From positions 48,333,678 to 48,397,677 of the forward strand of contig CM049307.1 of NCBI GenBank assembly GCA_026874595.1: a stretch of DNA of 64,000 bases. Reading direction: 5' to 3'. This document shows positions 12,241 through 24,565 of this stretch, piece by piece; positions within the stretch are counted from its first letter, which is position 1, and each line of letters opens with the position of its first letter. A program made the translations under genes and the position numbers. This DNA is from Sipunculus nudus. Its lineage: Eukaryota > Annelida > Sipuncula > Golfingiida > Sipunculidae. Below the pieces are notes generated by a model. That model worked only from the letters and a program-made list of their open reading frames with translations, had not been told where the DNA came from and did not search any database.

Positions 12241-12461
12241 CATTATTTATTTATTTTTTTGGCCGTGTTACAATTATCTGTATCAAACTTCTTCGAATAA
12301 AGCAAAATTGAACCCATCTCATTAACGTTAAAACGTACATGCGCCGTCTTCAACGACCGGGTGGTATTACACTTACTGTAGGACGCAAGTACGTTCTCTG
12401 TCTGGATAGCGGCAGTCTTGGACAATTTGTAATTTACAAAGCAACCAGCACATAATTTGAT

Positions 12462-12497
12462 TATATATATATATGTGTGTGTGTGTGTGTCTGTGTC
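12462..12497. repeat. (TA)n(TG)n microsatellite
   Basis: Short TA run passing into TG repeats. Confidence 0.95.
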
Positions 12498-12689
12498 TGA
12501 TATTCTAACTTCAAATGAACAATATCAATGCACTCACAAAATAAAAAACTTACATAAAAAAACTGCACTTGATATACTGACAATATCAATGTGAGAGCAA
12601 AATTCTGCATTCTGCACCGGACTTGAGGTGTGACCAGAGGCAGTTTTCTGGTTGCCGATATAGAAGCGTTACTTCGCCGGTGTGTAATT

Positions 12690-12930
12690 AAGTATTGGAC
12701 CCCTCTTGCAGAAGACCTTTAGCAGATGAAAGAGACTGGCAAATGCCTGGCGTTCGGTCCAGGTTCTGCAGGGCGCGCCTGCTGGCTAATCGATGATGAA
12801 TATGAAGGATAGCTTCAGCTATCAGGGACATGTGACAGATACATCTGTCAGACACAGACAGCAGCTCCCAGTCGCAGGATAACTCATATGATCGGGGAAC
12901 AAATTTGGATAACATACCACGCATGCATGA
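12690..12930. promoter_or_regulatory. GC-balanced block with two inverted repeats
   Basis: Two near-palindromes lie nine bases apart: GATAGCT-TC-AGCTATC (12808-12823) and TGACAGAT-AC-ATCTGTCA (12833-12850). Each has a two-base spacer. TGACAG/CTGTCA is the core of TALE-homeodomain (MEIS/TGIF) sites. GGCGCGCC and AATCGATGATGAA lie upstream. The minus-strand frame 12688-12924 covers the block but shows no domain. Confidence 0.35.
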
Positions 12931-14445
12931 ACGAAACTAGAAATTTGAGCAAACAGTAATCTATAAGTGTCAGATCTAAGTATCCATTCATAAGCATTAT
13001 CTAAGGAATATGTATGCCTTTCTCAACGTATTTGCTTCAAGCTACAAGCAAGACAAGCGATAAATGACGGCTTCGTAATAACGGCTTGCGTCCTTTATAA
13101 AGTACATTAGTGTAACATGATAACTTGCATTACGGTTTTGGAACTATCAGTTTCCGTAGTACGTGGATTGAAGGTATTGCAAGGGTGTTAAGTACAAGCT
13201 GCATGACAATAGAAAGTATTCTCTCAAGGCATATTCTCTCAATTACGTGATTGAAAGATGTACAATGATGTTCAAAAAGGGGTTACCATCGGACTGGATC
13301 TGCCCTTTATATATATCAGCATCATAGCTGTCTTTCCTGCCCTTTTGTCTTTTCCTGGAGTCATTCTTTTCCAACCCCTTAACCCTCCCCCCCCCCATGC
13401 ACACACACAATGTTTTGTGAAATTGGATTTGTATTTTTTTGTGAAATCATGCTAACTGACAAACAATCCAGCAAACAGACGCAACTAAAGGCATACACTC
13501 CTTGATGAGGAAACTGGTACCTATTTCCTGTGCAGCAAGGGACCCCAAGACGTCCCAAAACAGGGGGTGATATGCAAGCGACCAAGGTATGTTTTTTTAT
13601 CTGTGTCCAAAAAGGGAGGCGCATCCCACGCCGGAGGGGGCATCTATGACCCAACAGGATGTTTTGCTTAACAGCGGAAACGGTTCAACATTTACATCAT
13701 GGGGACGGGCCTCGTTTAAGCGGCTCAGCGGGTAAACCTGCCTCAGGAGGACTGTTGTGAAGTTCGTTACATGACAGAATCACAGCCCAATCTTGTTGTA
13801 TGTAGGGCATTTTGACCTGACGGGACCATAGCTTTAGGATAAGAGACCAGGCATTGCTTCATTGGAGTTTTTGTCGCATTTCCACACGACAACACCTCAT
13901 TTTGCCGAGTTAAATCGAAGCATCCACTTCCATACGATATCGATTGTTCGCATGCGTTTTAAGCACTGATCTCTTTAAAGTTGGGTATGAGGCCCTTGAC
14001 CAAAAGGCGATGGCCAACTTCACGAGCAACCAGCGGAAGCAAATTTCATTAAATATTAAAGAAAGCCAGAGGAATAGCACGCCAAGTCGGGCTTGTGAAC
14101 TGAGCGGTTCCTGGATTTGTTGGCACTTACCTTACTGATGTGTACCCTAGTATTAAGGTCGAGGAGGTGTGCCGGTTTTCAATGGTGTTCTGACAATGTC
14201 TATCTTATAATAATCCGCAAAATGTTTAGTGAAAGAGCTTCGGTGTATAGCCACCTGATATCTCATTTAAAGTTGCATGTAGTCCTTTCATTTTGCGTTT
14301 CCATGAATTTGATACTTAAAATATCAGCATTCATGATGACGATGACATTTCTGGAATTCTGAATGGAATTCTCAGAATGAATGTATTTCTTAATAATCCT
14401 TGAGACATATGAATTTGCAGTTTCCGTTTTGTGTACTTTTAATAT
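12931..14445. other. Non-coding, includes a short C tract near 13387
   Basis: CCCTCCCCCCCCCCATG at about 13385-13400 is the only simple repeat. The frames at 13258, 13379, 13944 and 14117 have no recognisable domains. No gene is supported. Confidence 0.45.
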
Positions 14446-14449
14446 ATCA

Positions 14450-14760
14450 TATTGACATGAAATTAAGCTTGTATCAGCCTCTCTCCGATAGAAAGCCTAG
14501 CTGCAGTAACCAATTATTCTAGTATACAGAAATTATCTTAATAAAAATACCCATGGGGCAGGTGTGTTAGTATTTCCTTGCACAGGGAAACGTGGTTGGT
14601 TATGTCTTTATATTGGCGCCGTGGGTGTCAAATGAATAGCTATAGATTAATGGGTTGTACAGAACACAACAGGCAATTTAATCTCCATCATGAGTCTTCC
14701 AATTAAGTTTATTTCGTTTTTGTCGAGACGAAATGCATAAGCTGAAGCGGGACAATTACA
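14450..14760. promoter_or_regulatory. Candidate conserved regulatory block
   Basis: Contains TAACCAATTATT, AGATTAATGGG, GGCAATTTAATCTCC, TTCCAATTAAGTTTATTTCG and CAGGTGTG, with no repeats or open frames. The density of TAAT-type sites suggests a homeodomain-input enhancer. Conservation is unknown. Confidence 0.3.
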
Positions 14761-15290
14761 ATATACTGACAAAGGCGCAGAATTTTTTTCTTAAATTATA
14801 ATGTCTCAAATGATTAAACTATCAGGATGGTGCATTATCGAGCTGAGATCGTGATGAAATCAAACTATGAGATTAAAAAGAGAGTTTTCCTTTGGGTACA
14901 TGTATATGTATAGTTATTTAAAGATTAACCAGTGTTAAAGGAAAAGGTCAGGTGTGAAAAAATGAAAATAACGAAGGTAACGAAACAGAGAGATTAATGA
15001 TTTTGGGAGTTTTCGCTGAGAGCGAAACCAAAGTGTACGGACACGCGTCACAATCAGTTAAAGGACTTTTCACATGTATCTATATTTTATATAACACTTT
15101 TTTTCATGACAAATGAATGGCACCTATATTCATCATAGGGCTTTGGCGTCGATTCCAAAGTGATGCGCTTATCAGCTAATTTTTGAGTCGGCAATACAGT
15201 TCACCTTTCACTTATTATCGTTCTCTTTTTCCCAGTGGTCCAGGGCCCTCCCATATATATGTAAATACCAAGTTTGTAGGTTAAAAACCC
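14761..15290. other. Non-coding, nothing recognised
   Basis: No supported gene or repeat. Confidence 0.5.
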
Positions 15291-15547
15291 ATTTCTGTTG
15301 CTCGGGGGTACAGCACAGGACCCAAAACCGGGTGGTCGTGAGTTCAAATCTCTGCCGAAGAGCAGTGAGATTTTCTCGGTAGGCCCCAACCAAGGGTGAG
15401 TGCTCTCCAGACTTAATGGGAAGGCTGTGTCCGACAGCCGTGTATCACTCACAAACGAGTGCGTCTTTGGAAGGTTCTTCGGTATGACCCAGCACAAGGG
15501 TTGATTCCACACCCTGCGCCTGCAGTTGCGATAGACGTTGATTCGCA
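15291..15547 (+). mobile_element. tRNA-derived SINE, family 1 copy B
   Basis: A degenerate tRNA-like head (TTGCTCGGGGGTACAGCAC as A-box region, GAGTTCAAATCTC as B-box near 15339) leads into a central domain at 15411-15460 with ACTTAATGGGAAGG and the hairpin GGCTGT-GTCCG-ACAGCC. The tail ends near GACGTTGATTC. It aligns along its length with the minus-strand copy at 2466-2707, with one base pair of the hairpin changed on both sides. The overlapping minus-strand frames are shadows. No poly-A tail is visible. Confidence 0.8.
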
Positions 15548-16204
15548 TTAGTTGAATTCTTAAACTACAAGATAGTTAAGAATTTTGTTATACATGGCAC
15601 GGTTTTACCTTACAAGACGTTATGTGGAATGCAACAGAAAAGATCCACACAAAGAAGATATATGAATATACATAAACCTGTTTAACATGTGTATAACATA
15701 GGAAAGTTCTGTAAAATCGTTACGGATATGGCCGTGGTTACAGGAATGGTTGACGTCAGTACGGTACCTATACAAATAACCTTTTAAAGACGTAGCCGTA
15801 ACTGCAGCCGTGTCCGTTTTGGTATGATATCCCTATCCGACCCCGGATATACAATACTATGACAGACATAATTTTTCTCAATCAAGGTTGAGACTATCAA
15901 GTTTCCATTTATGTATGATGCGATGAATGTCAGCCTGTTAACACAACAAACAAAACCACTGCTGCAGATCTCTTGAATTGATAAGCCTACCGTGGTCCCC
16001 ATCCTGTATATTTTATCTAAGACTTACGAGTTTTGAATGTTGAAATTCATTTTGCATCTCAAAGTTGAGTTTTGTAATAAGTGTAACGTTTTCTGTATGT
16101 GCGAAGTCTCCAGAGTTACAGTTTTTCCTCCATGAAACTTCGTCAAAGCACTTACAAGAAAAGGATATCGATTTGAAGTCTTCTCTTTGATGACACATGC
16201 TCTA
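15548..16204. other. Non-coding, nothing recognised
   Basis: Contains one TTGACGTCAG CRE-like site near 15751. The two minus-strand frames have no domain. Confidence 0.45.
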
Positions 16205-16480
16205 ATTACAGCTGTTTTCTAGAAGAGTTTAATCAATTTATTAAGAGTTGCTCATAAATTATTTATAAATCACATCAAAGCCAATAGAATTATGTATGGT
16301 GCAAAATTCAATTAATTCTTAAGGTCTTCATAAAATCTTTCACAAAATCATCAAAGTCGGCAGAATAATGTATGGTTAATCCAGTTATACTGACCTTATT
16401 TACCTAATTAGAAGAGATGGTTGGAACTCTAATGATCATCGTATAATGATGGAATATTTCTTCTCTGGTGTAATTTTTGC
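16205..16480. repeat. Diverged tandem duplication with paired TCF-like sites
   Basis: Two related segments, about 16251-16300 and 16328-16376, share CATAAA(T/A) then CATCAAAG(C/T), a short GGCAGAAT-type stretch and AATGTATGGT. ATCAAAG is the TCF/LEF core. Downstream are CCTAATTAGAAG and CTAATGATCATCG. It could be an enhancer with an internal duplication or a relic repeat. Confidence 0.45.
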
Positions 16481-18780
16481 TTTTAATATAGAGAATTGGG
16501 ATCGGAGAGTGTATTTAAAACTGATATGAACGGGGCTTTTATACTTTTATGCTTTGTCTATAATTAGAGTAATAAATACCCAAATAATGAAAAAAAAATC
16601 GTTCATCATTTTATGTGTAACTTACGCAATCACAGAGACTTCCTGGTACAACCAAGTGAATGACTTTTAAGGCCAACAAAAATTTGATGAGAGCGGGCGA
16701 ATGTTTTTCTCTTCTTTTTACCAATATGTGGAAAATTGCTAGATTGTCTAGAAAATACAACAAAAGCTCCAGTTCTTGAAATGCTGTGTATGACCAACAC
16801 AATATTTAGTCAATTGTACATACCTTTAAGAATTCTTTGTGATTTTTTTGTGCCACAGCACAAGTTAGGACCATTACAAAGGACCTGCTCTTTTGTTGCA
16901 AAAAAAAAAAAAAAACATCCACGAAAAATGGGAGCAGTGAATCCTCTGAACAAAAATTGTTTTTGTATGACCTTAAGAAAGCAGATTTTGCAGTCGTTTT
17001 AGTAAAACCATCATAGAAAATAAAGGAAATACCAACCCTCTTTATTACCGTAAAGGATTAGAACCTTGCTTTTATGTAAACCTTCTTACATGTACAGCTG
17101 GGAACAATTTTAAACTTTCTGTAAAGCAGTCGATAACAAATCTAGATTGTACCGTGTATGTAAAAATAAACTTCACATCTTTAGTTATTCGGTGTATGTA
17201 TACACAAATCTAACACAAAAGATGTCAGAACAACATGTCGTCGTCTCAAGAAAACCAAATTTGGATTACGGATCACAAATGCCCCAGATATATAAACGGC
17301 AACACTTGACGTGCAATACCGTTCCAGGACATTTTTAACATTTTATTAAAGCAAAGAGATCTGCCAAAGTTTCCGAATGTGGGCTGCATATTTTAAAAGA
17401 TATTAAAGAAAATATGCTGGATGACTATTTTTATATACAAATCTCTATGTCGTAAATTATATTTTGATCATAAGAGGGACGAATGGGAAAAGGCAGTTGT
17501 CCCCTAATAAAAAGGAAGGGACATGTTCCTCTGTTTCCCCACGATGTAAGGCCTGTGGATTAAATATAACGGTTCTACGATAACAATACGATGTTTTCGT
17601 TGATGGTTCGTTTTAGGGCTCACGTGACATACCCCAGGCGTATTGGAGTAAAAGCACTGCTGAGTGCACTACGTCCCCACGGGCTTGATCTATTCCTGGG
17701 GAGACAGATTTGAAAAATGTCTTCATTGTGCAATATTCCCTATGGCTTATATAGCATTCTCTGGGCCATACAGCTGAGAAACACGTGTCCGTGTGTAATC
17801 CGGCCCTTTAAGACCTTGACTGCAAAATCATAAACATGATTTTTTGACGAAATGAGGCGCAATCTGTGATATCCAGTTTTGAAATGTGGATTTTTTTTTT
17901 CAACGGTTTAGTTTTATTTTTTTACTATACAATATCATGACGGGTTGCATTAGTGTGGATTATTTTACAGTAGTAAGTCTTATGTTAATGGTATATATTC
18001 AATGATACATGCAAAGGGATCCTGGCTGAGCGGTTTTAAATTTCCATGAGAGGTAAATAGCTGAGCCAACTACTACTAACTATAGTGCAGCTTAAGTAAC
18101 TGTCGAATTTTCCTACCAAGAAATCATCTGTCTGAACGAAATAAAACAAAATAAAATAAAATTACAAAAAAAAAAAAGAATTTTGGAGCATAAATGTAGA
18201 AGTCCTCGTAGAAGCCAGCGGAGTTCACATTTAGAAAAAGTATTTTGTTTCTATCTTGCAGTTGACCCAACTTCACCTTGGCTTATGCTGTCCAAATTCT
18301 TAGCTTAAAAGGGGAAGAGTTTTCCTCAAGTAACGGGCTTGTCAATCCGACAAATATTGAACCCCGCCCAGAAGTATCTGAGTTATTCAAGACAGAGACC
18401 GGGGACAAGTTGTATTTAAAATGACACCATAACCATAAACAGTAGGCCCCCAAGATAATGGATGCCCTGGACAAGAATATGTTCCGATGATGACAAAGAA
18501 GCTCACTACAATACTATATAATTCCTTTGATCCATTAAGAAGGGCAGCGTAAAAACCCAATGAAACTTCGGAGCCATCCTTCGGGCGTCTAGATGGTCCA
18601 TAGAACATTATCGTTCATAGCATAATGGATAATATAAACAACGGAAAGCCCGGCTTGCACTTTGATCCGAAAGCATAATATTGACGACTTAAATTGGAAT
18701 TGTTGGGATAGAAATTTAGGATACATTAGTTAAACCGGTGGATGTAATTGTAACAGAAACAGAAAGGGATTGTTTAAATA
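16481..18780. other. Non-coding; poly-A run near 16901
   Basis: An A-rich run interrupts a meaningless frame at about 16900. TCACGTGAC occurs at 17620-17628. Segment 18250-18620 is less AT-rich and open on the minus strand, but no domain is recognised. No gene is supported. Confidence 0.45.
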
Positions 18781-18781
18781 A

Positions 18782-18832
<51 letters not shown>

Positions 18833-18840
18833 TTATATAT
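18781..18840. repeat. (TA)n microsatellite with ATTTAT interruptions
   Basis: TA repeat with symmetrically placed TTTA/TAAA interruptions, so it is nearly self-complementary. Confidence 0.97.
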
Positions 18841-19069
18841 TACACGTATAAAATATTAAATATATTATACTATTATATGCTAATATTACAAAAGTGCTAG
18901 AAGAAAAGAACTTCATATAAACCTAATATAACGAAGACATGGATATATTATTAAGAAAAACATAAAATAAATACAAATTATAATTGCAAATAATGTATTT
19001 ACTTGTTAACAATTTGCATGTAGCTGAGTGTATAGACTAAATTATGTATCACGTAAAGGGCTGAGGTGA

Positions 19070-19345
19070 TCTTTTACAAAGCTGCAAACTCCTCACTCGT
19101 GTATTATAGAGGAGTTGTAACATTTTTCACATTGAAAATAACTAATACGTGCTACCATGTCACAGTGGCTTTCCCCCTATGTATATTAATTAAGCATGCA
19201 GTTACCTCAGCACGCCAGAACCTCATTTTATCATGGAGTTTTTACCTTGAGACCATGATTAATGTTGCATTGCCAATATCCCCGGGTCCTCTCACGGAAT
19301 TTTCTTTGATGTTAATATCATCGCCACCGATGGAGAGATTATAAA
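19070..19345. promoter_or_regulatory. Candidate regulatory block
   Basis: Balanced composition with TATTAATTAAGCATGCAG, CATGATTAATGTTGCATTG and TGATGTTAATATCATC. A 92-codon frame overlaps but ends without any domain. Motif-based and weak. Confidence 0.25.
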
Positions 19346-19799
19346 AATGTTTGCAAATCGGACGGACCTTTTGGGAGTTCATGAACGTGTAATTTGAAAA
19401 CAAGGTCTCCCAGTGGGTTGTGTAACAAACCGCCAGAATATTTCACATATATCGCTATGAGGTATACTAATTTTGGAGATGTGAAGGACATCCATTAGTA
19501 CGGAAATAACCACAATTGGTATGGACTTACTATCTACAAACTATGGCCTCAGGCTAATTACTGTTGTTAGGAAAATATAACATATATGTAGCTTGTTTAT
19601 GTTGACAAAAAGCATGGAAGGAATCTCTTGATCTGGAGGATTTTGGGAAAACTTAAATAGTGCTAAGCTAATGTTAGGTTTTGGTTATAAGTGTCAATGT
19701 ATATAAGAGCTGTTGACACAAAACATGTAATTGGAGTCGTTTTAATCACACTTGTGGTCTTTGTATATGAGTTTCCTTAGCTTTTAACTCTTACACTTG
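19346..19799. other. Non-coding, nothing recognised
   Basis: AT-rich, no supported feature. Confidence 0.5.
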
Positions 19800-20587
19800 C
19801 ACTCTTTTCAATCAACAGATTGGTTGAAATGACCAATATATTGGTTATTTTTAACAAATCTTTTTGGTAGATAATCTCTTGGTCACAGACACCAATCTCT
19901 TTTTGGTTGAATTTTTAACGTATCTAGGTTGGTTACATACTAACCAACTAGTTTTGGTCTGTTTTACTAATATCTTGATTAATCTATCATTAACAAATTG
20001 GTTAAATCAGGTAAGAAATTTGTCATTTAAACCAATTCAAGTTGGTTAGACCAGTGGACACGTTTACGTGTGCACTGCTAGCTAATTTCACTCCTCTTTT
20101 CAGTTGTCTTATTCTCGGGATTTGGCGAAAGTCTTGTTACAAGCCATTCTTCATATTCGAGTTTCTTTGCTGCGGGTTTCAAGCTGGAAACACACGTTCA
20201 GCCTGATTGTCGAATCGAACCAGTGACCCATCGCAAAAAAATCAGACGTTTTGCCCCTCATCTAGTAAAGCTTGCTTCACTTGCAACTCTCCAGGAGCCC
20301 TTTTGTGTCTGATGTGAAACTGACCAATATGTTTCGTCAGTGCTTAACCAATCAATCGGTGAAAATAGCCAATATGTTGGTAAAATCAACCAATTTTTTA
20401 CTCAATCTAATTGGTTAAATAAATGCAACCAAATGGTTGACCAATCAGAATGGTCATAATGACATATCCTTTTGGTAATTGCATGACCAACGAGTTTGTG
20501 GAAATAACCAATGGGTTGGTTAAATCTAACAATATCATCCAAACCAACTAAATTGGTCAAATATTTAACCAATCTGTTTTTAGAGTG
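19800..20587. mobile_element. Non-autonomous DNA element with long TTGGTT-rich inverted ends
   Basis: The left end reads CACTCT...AACAGATTGGTTGAAATGACCAAT. The complement of the right end reads CACTCTAAAAACAGATTGG followed by TTAAATATTTGACCAAT. The inverted arms reach about 250 bases each and are built of repeated (A/T)TTGGTT and AACCAA words, at least seven per arm. The middle (about 20050-20320) is unrelated and contains a tRNA-like segment. No transposase is present. A target duplication is not clear, so the superfamily is open. Frames crossing the arms (for example 20402-20860, minus) are artefacts of the repeat. Confidence 0.7.
20205..20290 (-). mobile_element. tRNA-like SINE head inside the TTGGTT element
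   Basis: On the minus strand an A-box-like CTAGATGAGGGGCAAAACGT is followed about 35 bases later by the B-box-like CTGGTTCGATTC (complement of about 20212-20223). Spacing and motifs fit a polymerase III promoter. Sequence around it shows no similarity to the two other SINE types in the window. It may be a SINE captured by the element, or the element's own interior. Confidence 0.45.
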
Positions 20588-22134
20588 TAGTGTTTGACAT
20601 TTATAATAAGGGATACAGTCGGACCCAGTTAAATGATTTATTTTTATTATTCTTATCATGATATTTACCATAAGTGTTACAAGGATCAATTCATTTCCCT
20701 TTGTCCCGACAACATCCCATAGATATAAGATTATCGAAGGTCCAGTACCGGGTCTATCATTTAATAAGACGTGGATTATTGACAGTAAACTTTGTAGGCG
20801 GGGATAACGCGCGCTTAACAGACATCTCTTCAACACAAGAATCTTGATTACACTCCACACTTCCGCCAGAGGTCGTTTCTATTTAAAAAAACGAACTTAT
20901 TCCAGTTCGGGAGTGTGGGAGGGCCGGGACTCCTTGTCTCAATTGTCAAACTTTAAAACAAAATTTGTTATATTTGGAGGTAGCACCTTCTCTTAACATT
21001 TTACATGCGTATGCTTACAAAATATTACTTGTTCCGTGAAATCCTTTCCACAAACCACCTTTTTATATGTATTTTTCATTGAAACAATATTTATCCAGCA
21101 TATAAGAACGGACTTTAATACCCTCTTCACTATATTTATACCTACGCCGTTTGTGTATTTAGATACCCTGGTGATTTGTGGGTGGACGATTTTGAAGCCC
21201 ACAAACCTTAACCTGCAGAGTCGTAATCTTGTGAGTCCGATTCTGCGCAGTGTGTGGCATTCCCTCAAGATCAAACCTCCTATGTAAAAACTTCATCGTT
21301 TTAAAGGTGCCCATCCATCTGCCTTTTGAAAAAGAATTTATGTGATTTCTGGCTTCCTCTATGTATCTAAGGGTAATTTTGGTTATCAAAGTTCTTATCA
21401 GGCCTTCGTGAAGGATATGTGAACTTGTTTATCAACACATTGATTGTAAACACAGCAATGTTGACAAACGGTAAAAAACATGTAACGCAAGGTGGTAGGT
21501 TGCATATATGCGGAGGTAGAAAGGTCACTTGTTGCAAAACACCATTTGCAAAGCTCTGGATTATCTGACTTGGTGCCAAATGCCCTTGATGAATTTATTT
21601 TGATTATTTTGGCGGGCCAACACCTATTATAAAATCGTTGATTTAACAAAACAAGCAGCCTGTGTGCCGTGATATCCACGTTTTCTCGTCTTTTTTTATA
21701 AAAGCTCCAAGGGATTACCTTTAGTTTATAAAGGTCAGATAGGTGATTGGAACCCTTTTAGTGGTAAAAAGCGAAAGTTTAAGAGAAATCCATGCTGCAT
21801 AGCCTCATAAGTATTGATGTACACAGAAAAAACTTTGGGATCATTAAATAATATTCGAATCAGAAATTCCCAGCATACCGTCTCGGCGGCCCAGAGTACT
21901 TTTTATTCAGGTCACACCGCACGATGTTCTCATTCAAAAATAGAACGTCATCTTTATCCGGCTTGGCCGTCGATCACCCGGGTTTGAAGACCTGTGTGTG
22001 GGTCCCGTTATAGAATACCTGTAATTACGCTCCTGTAAGATATGTATTCTTACGCCGTTAACCCGTATCCCAAAGGTCTGCATTAATCATATTTCTGGAA
22101 ACGAATCGGTGGTACGTAAGTGGCACCTCGGTGA
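20588..22134. other. Non-coding, nothing firm recognised
   Basis: Several overlapping frames at 20993-21679 have no domain. GTGAGTCCGATTCTGC near 21230 is a weak B-box look-alike without an A-box. No gene is supported. Confidence 0.45.
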
Positions 22135-22400
22135 TAAATGGGTTCAGTGGGTCCGCAATTAGCATGGACTCTACAGATCATTCTGACCGATATCTCACAG
22201 GAGAAACGGGTATCTACAGAAAGGCCTGTAATGAGGAATAGAACTACTGCGATTTATCGGAAAGCGTTAAGGTTGGCAATAATTAATCAAAGATTATTTT
22301 TAAATGATAAATCATTCGTAGCACCATTAGATTACGTCACTCCCCTAAATAAGAGGAGGGTTTTTAAATGGCATTTAATCTCATAATCTTCGGCAGCTGA
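22135..22400. promoter_or_regulatory. Candidate conserved enhancer
   Basis: GGCAATAATTAATCAAAGATT (homeodomain plus TCF-like), TAAATGATAAATCATTCG, ACCATTAGATTACGTCAC and TTTTTAAATGGCATTTAATC lie close together in repeat-free sequence. The 82-codon frame here has no domain. Motif-based. Confidence 0.3.
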
Positions 22401-24105
22401 ATGATTCTTTGGCATATATTGTCGATTAAACGTTAAGGGGATAAGTTTCACCTAAAAATGTTTTATGTCTACGATAAAATAACAGTTCAACCCATGCAGG
22501 GAGTCTCTCAATTCTCAGAATACCTATAGCAATTAATAACCGGAAGTGAAAATAGCGCACCGGCAGGGCGCATGGAGAAGAGAACACTAAACTCAAATTT
22601 AGTTATTTATTACATCAATAAATTTCTCTTGGTGAAAACAGTAATGAATATTGCATTTAGTAGTCGGGCTTTTTCTCGCTGAACCTTTTAAGACCTTACC
22701 TCCAGCGTTTTACACAGCCCGATATGGGTTCTGTACATTTTACACAGCACGCCAGGGAAACAGAACAGTCTGATAAAAACCCTGCCAGTCGCCCTGGTTG
22801 TAACGAAACATCCATCTTCCAAAACAACGCAGTCACCATGCAGAAAACACAATAATTGACTCAGCTGCGAACCAATCTGTGCTGCTGGACCTCAAAGCCC
22901 GTCCCTGCTTTGAATTTGAAAATAACCCATGAGATTTGGCAGATTTGACATTTTAAATAAATACATACAAGGATGTTAAACTTCCAAACCTGATGAGTAA
23001 GTTCTCAGAAATCTATTAATCATAAAATTTGTCAGACGGGAACGCTTCTGTTTTTTTAACCGGACTGGACTTTCATTGGAACAAAAACTGAGACTAAAAC
23101 ATATATAACATTTTCCCTTGAGTGGAATCTTGGTTTGTCTCTTGGATGATTGCTTACCATATGCAATAACATTATTAAAAGATGTGTATTCTAATCCTAT
23201 ATAGATACCTTCCCAATTTCTATTAATCAAATTTATTTTAAATCAAAATGTTTATATGTTTTCATGAAAACTATGTTCTTTAGATAGTGCTTCGCTTCAG
23301 TAATACGCTTTCAACTGGTGAGCTGCAGACAAACTCTGCCCAAAATACCAACGAATGGGCGGCCTCTATCTTGGAAAAATAAATCGCCCTGTGTCGCATT
23401 GGCATAGATATTTTTAAAGTATACAGATACCTCTAAAATGTAATTGCTCATCCCCGGGTTCTTACCCGAACCCTCCACAAAATGTCATAAAAATTCGTTC
23501 ATCGCTGTGAAAATTTGTGTAAATTAAGTTACAAAATAAAACATCTTACGTGACCACAGAGAAAATAGAATTTCTAACCACCTAGGTCTACCATAAGAAC
23601 CCTGACCAAACGTTTGCACTTGTTAAGAGATGTCTGTCCGTATAAAATGTCTACCATCTTGTTAAAAATATAAAACTGCATGACCCGTAAAAGATATAAT
23701 GTTATTGTAGATATAAACATTCATAATCGCTTTTCCCGTGACCACCTGAGTAAAGTTCCACACTAGGGTACCGGGCATGTGGGACCAGTTATGATTGGAC
23801 ACATGCATCGTAAATCAGAACCTGGTGATATAAAATTTAAACGTAAAAAAATAGCATATGAAATGTCAGTAACCACGTGCCTCCCGAAAAGACATGCCGA
23901 AAGCAACACACTATTTCCAATGACAGACATATGTATTATCCCAAGTATTAATGCTTAGTTCATGTGGGTCTGTTTCGTTAGGTCTTGTTTATAGGGGTTG
24001 CATTCTGAGATGGTCTTTTCCGATAGGTTCAGCATTTCGTTAAGATTCTTCACGCTGTTTTCTTTATGAATCCCGTACATTATCCTCAGTCATTTATGAC
24101 ATCGT
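22401..24105. other. Non-coding; Maf/AP-1-like site near 22858
   Basis: Segment 22740-22930 is relatively GC-balanced and holds AATTGACTCAGCTGCG, a Maf/AP-1-like site. The remainder is AT-rich with no supported feature. Confidence 0.4.
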
Positions 24106-24109
24106 GCAG

Positions 24110-24565
24110 AAATCCTCACTCAGGGCGCGTGGCGCATTTGCGTTACAGCGGCGGATACGGGTTAGTATTGTCAATACAGCGTGACCGATCTCTCTCCCTT
24201 AAAACTTGCTAACAATGATGAATGACCGCTTGGAGGGTGGTCGTACGCGGCCTCCGCTAGCGGGCGTGTATGACTGATGGGGCCTTCCCATCATCCTCTT
24301 GTCATTACATTCTTTACGGCAGTGATGCTTCGATAAGCCGTAACACCCCATTGTCCAGCGGCGCCAATGAAGCAGTCGCCAGCGCCGAAAGGGGCATGGA
24401 ACCACTGGCGTGAGAAATCCTTGTGTGACATGAGTAGCTTGCAAGATGACCATTCACCTTTAGTGTGTAACTTTTGTTCTTGACGTATGTTTCGGGGCGG
24501 CGGTATCCAAAGTCTGTTTTAACCCTACATGCGACCCGCCACTGACTAATGTGCATATATACTTA
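24110..24565. other. GC-rich block with open minus-strand frames and a donor-like site
   Basis: Two overlapping minus-strand frames (24199-24453 and 24314-24556) lie in a GC-rich island. On the minus strand ACG|GTAAGTATA (about 24560-24572) is a good donor consensus, but it lies upstream of these frames rather than at their end. No domain is recognised. A conserved non-coding element is at least as likely as an exon. Confidence 0.25.

Noticed and set aside
20402-20860. Longest open frame (152 codons, minus)
   Set aside because: It runs through the TTGGTT/AACCAA arm, where the repeat words avoid stops. No domain or splice context.
21220-21245. B-box look-alike GTGAGTCCGATTCTGC
   Set aside because: No A-box at a fitting distance and no matching copy.
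24199-24556. Coding exon on minus near a GTAAGTATA donor
   Set aside because: The donor lies upstream of the frames on that strand, so it cannot end them, and no domain is visible.
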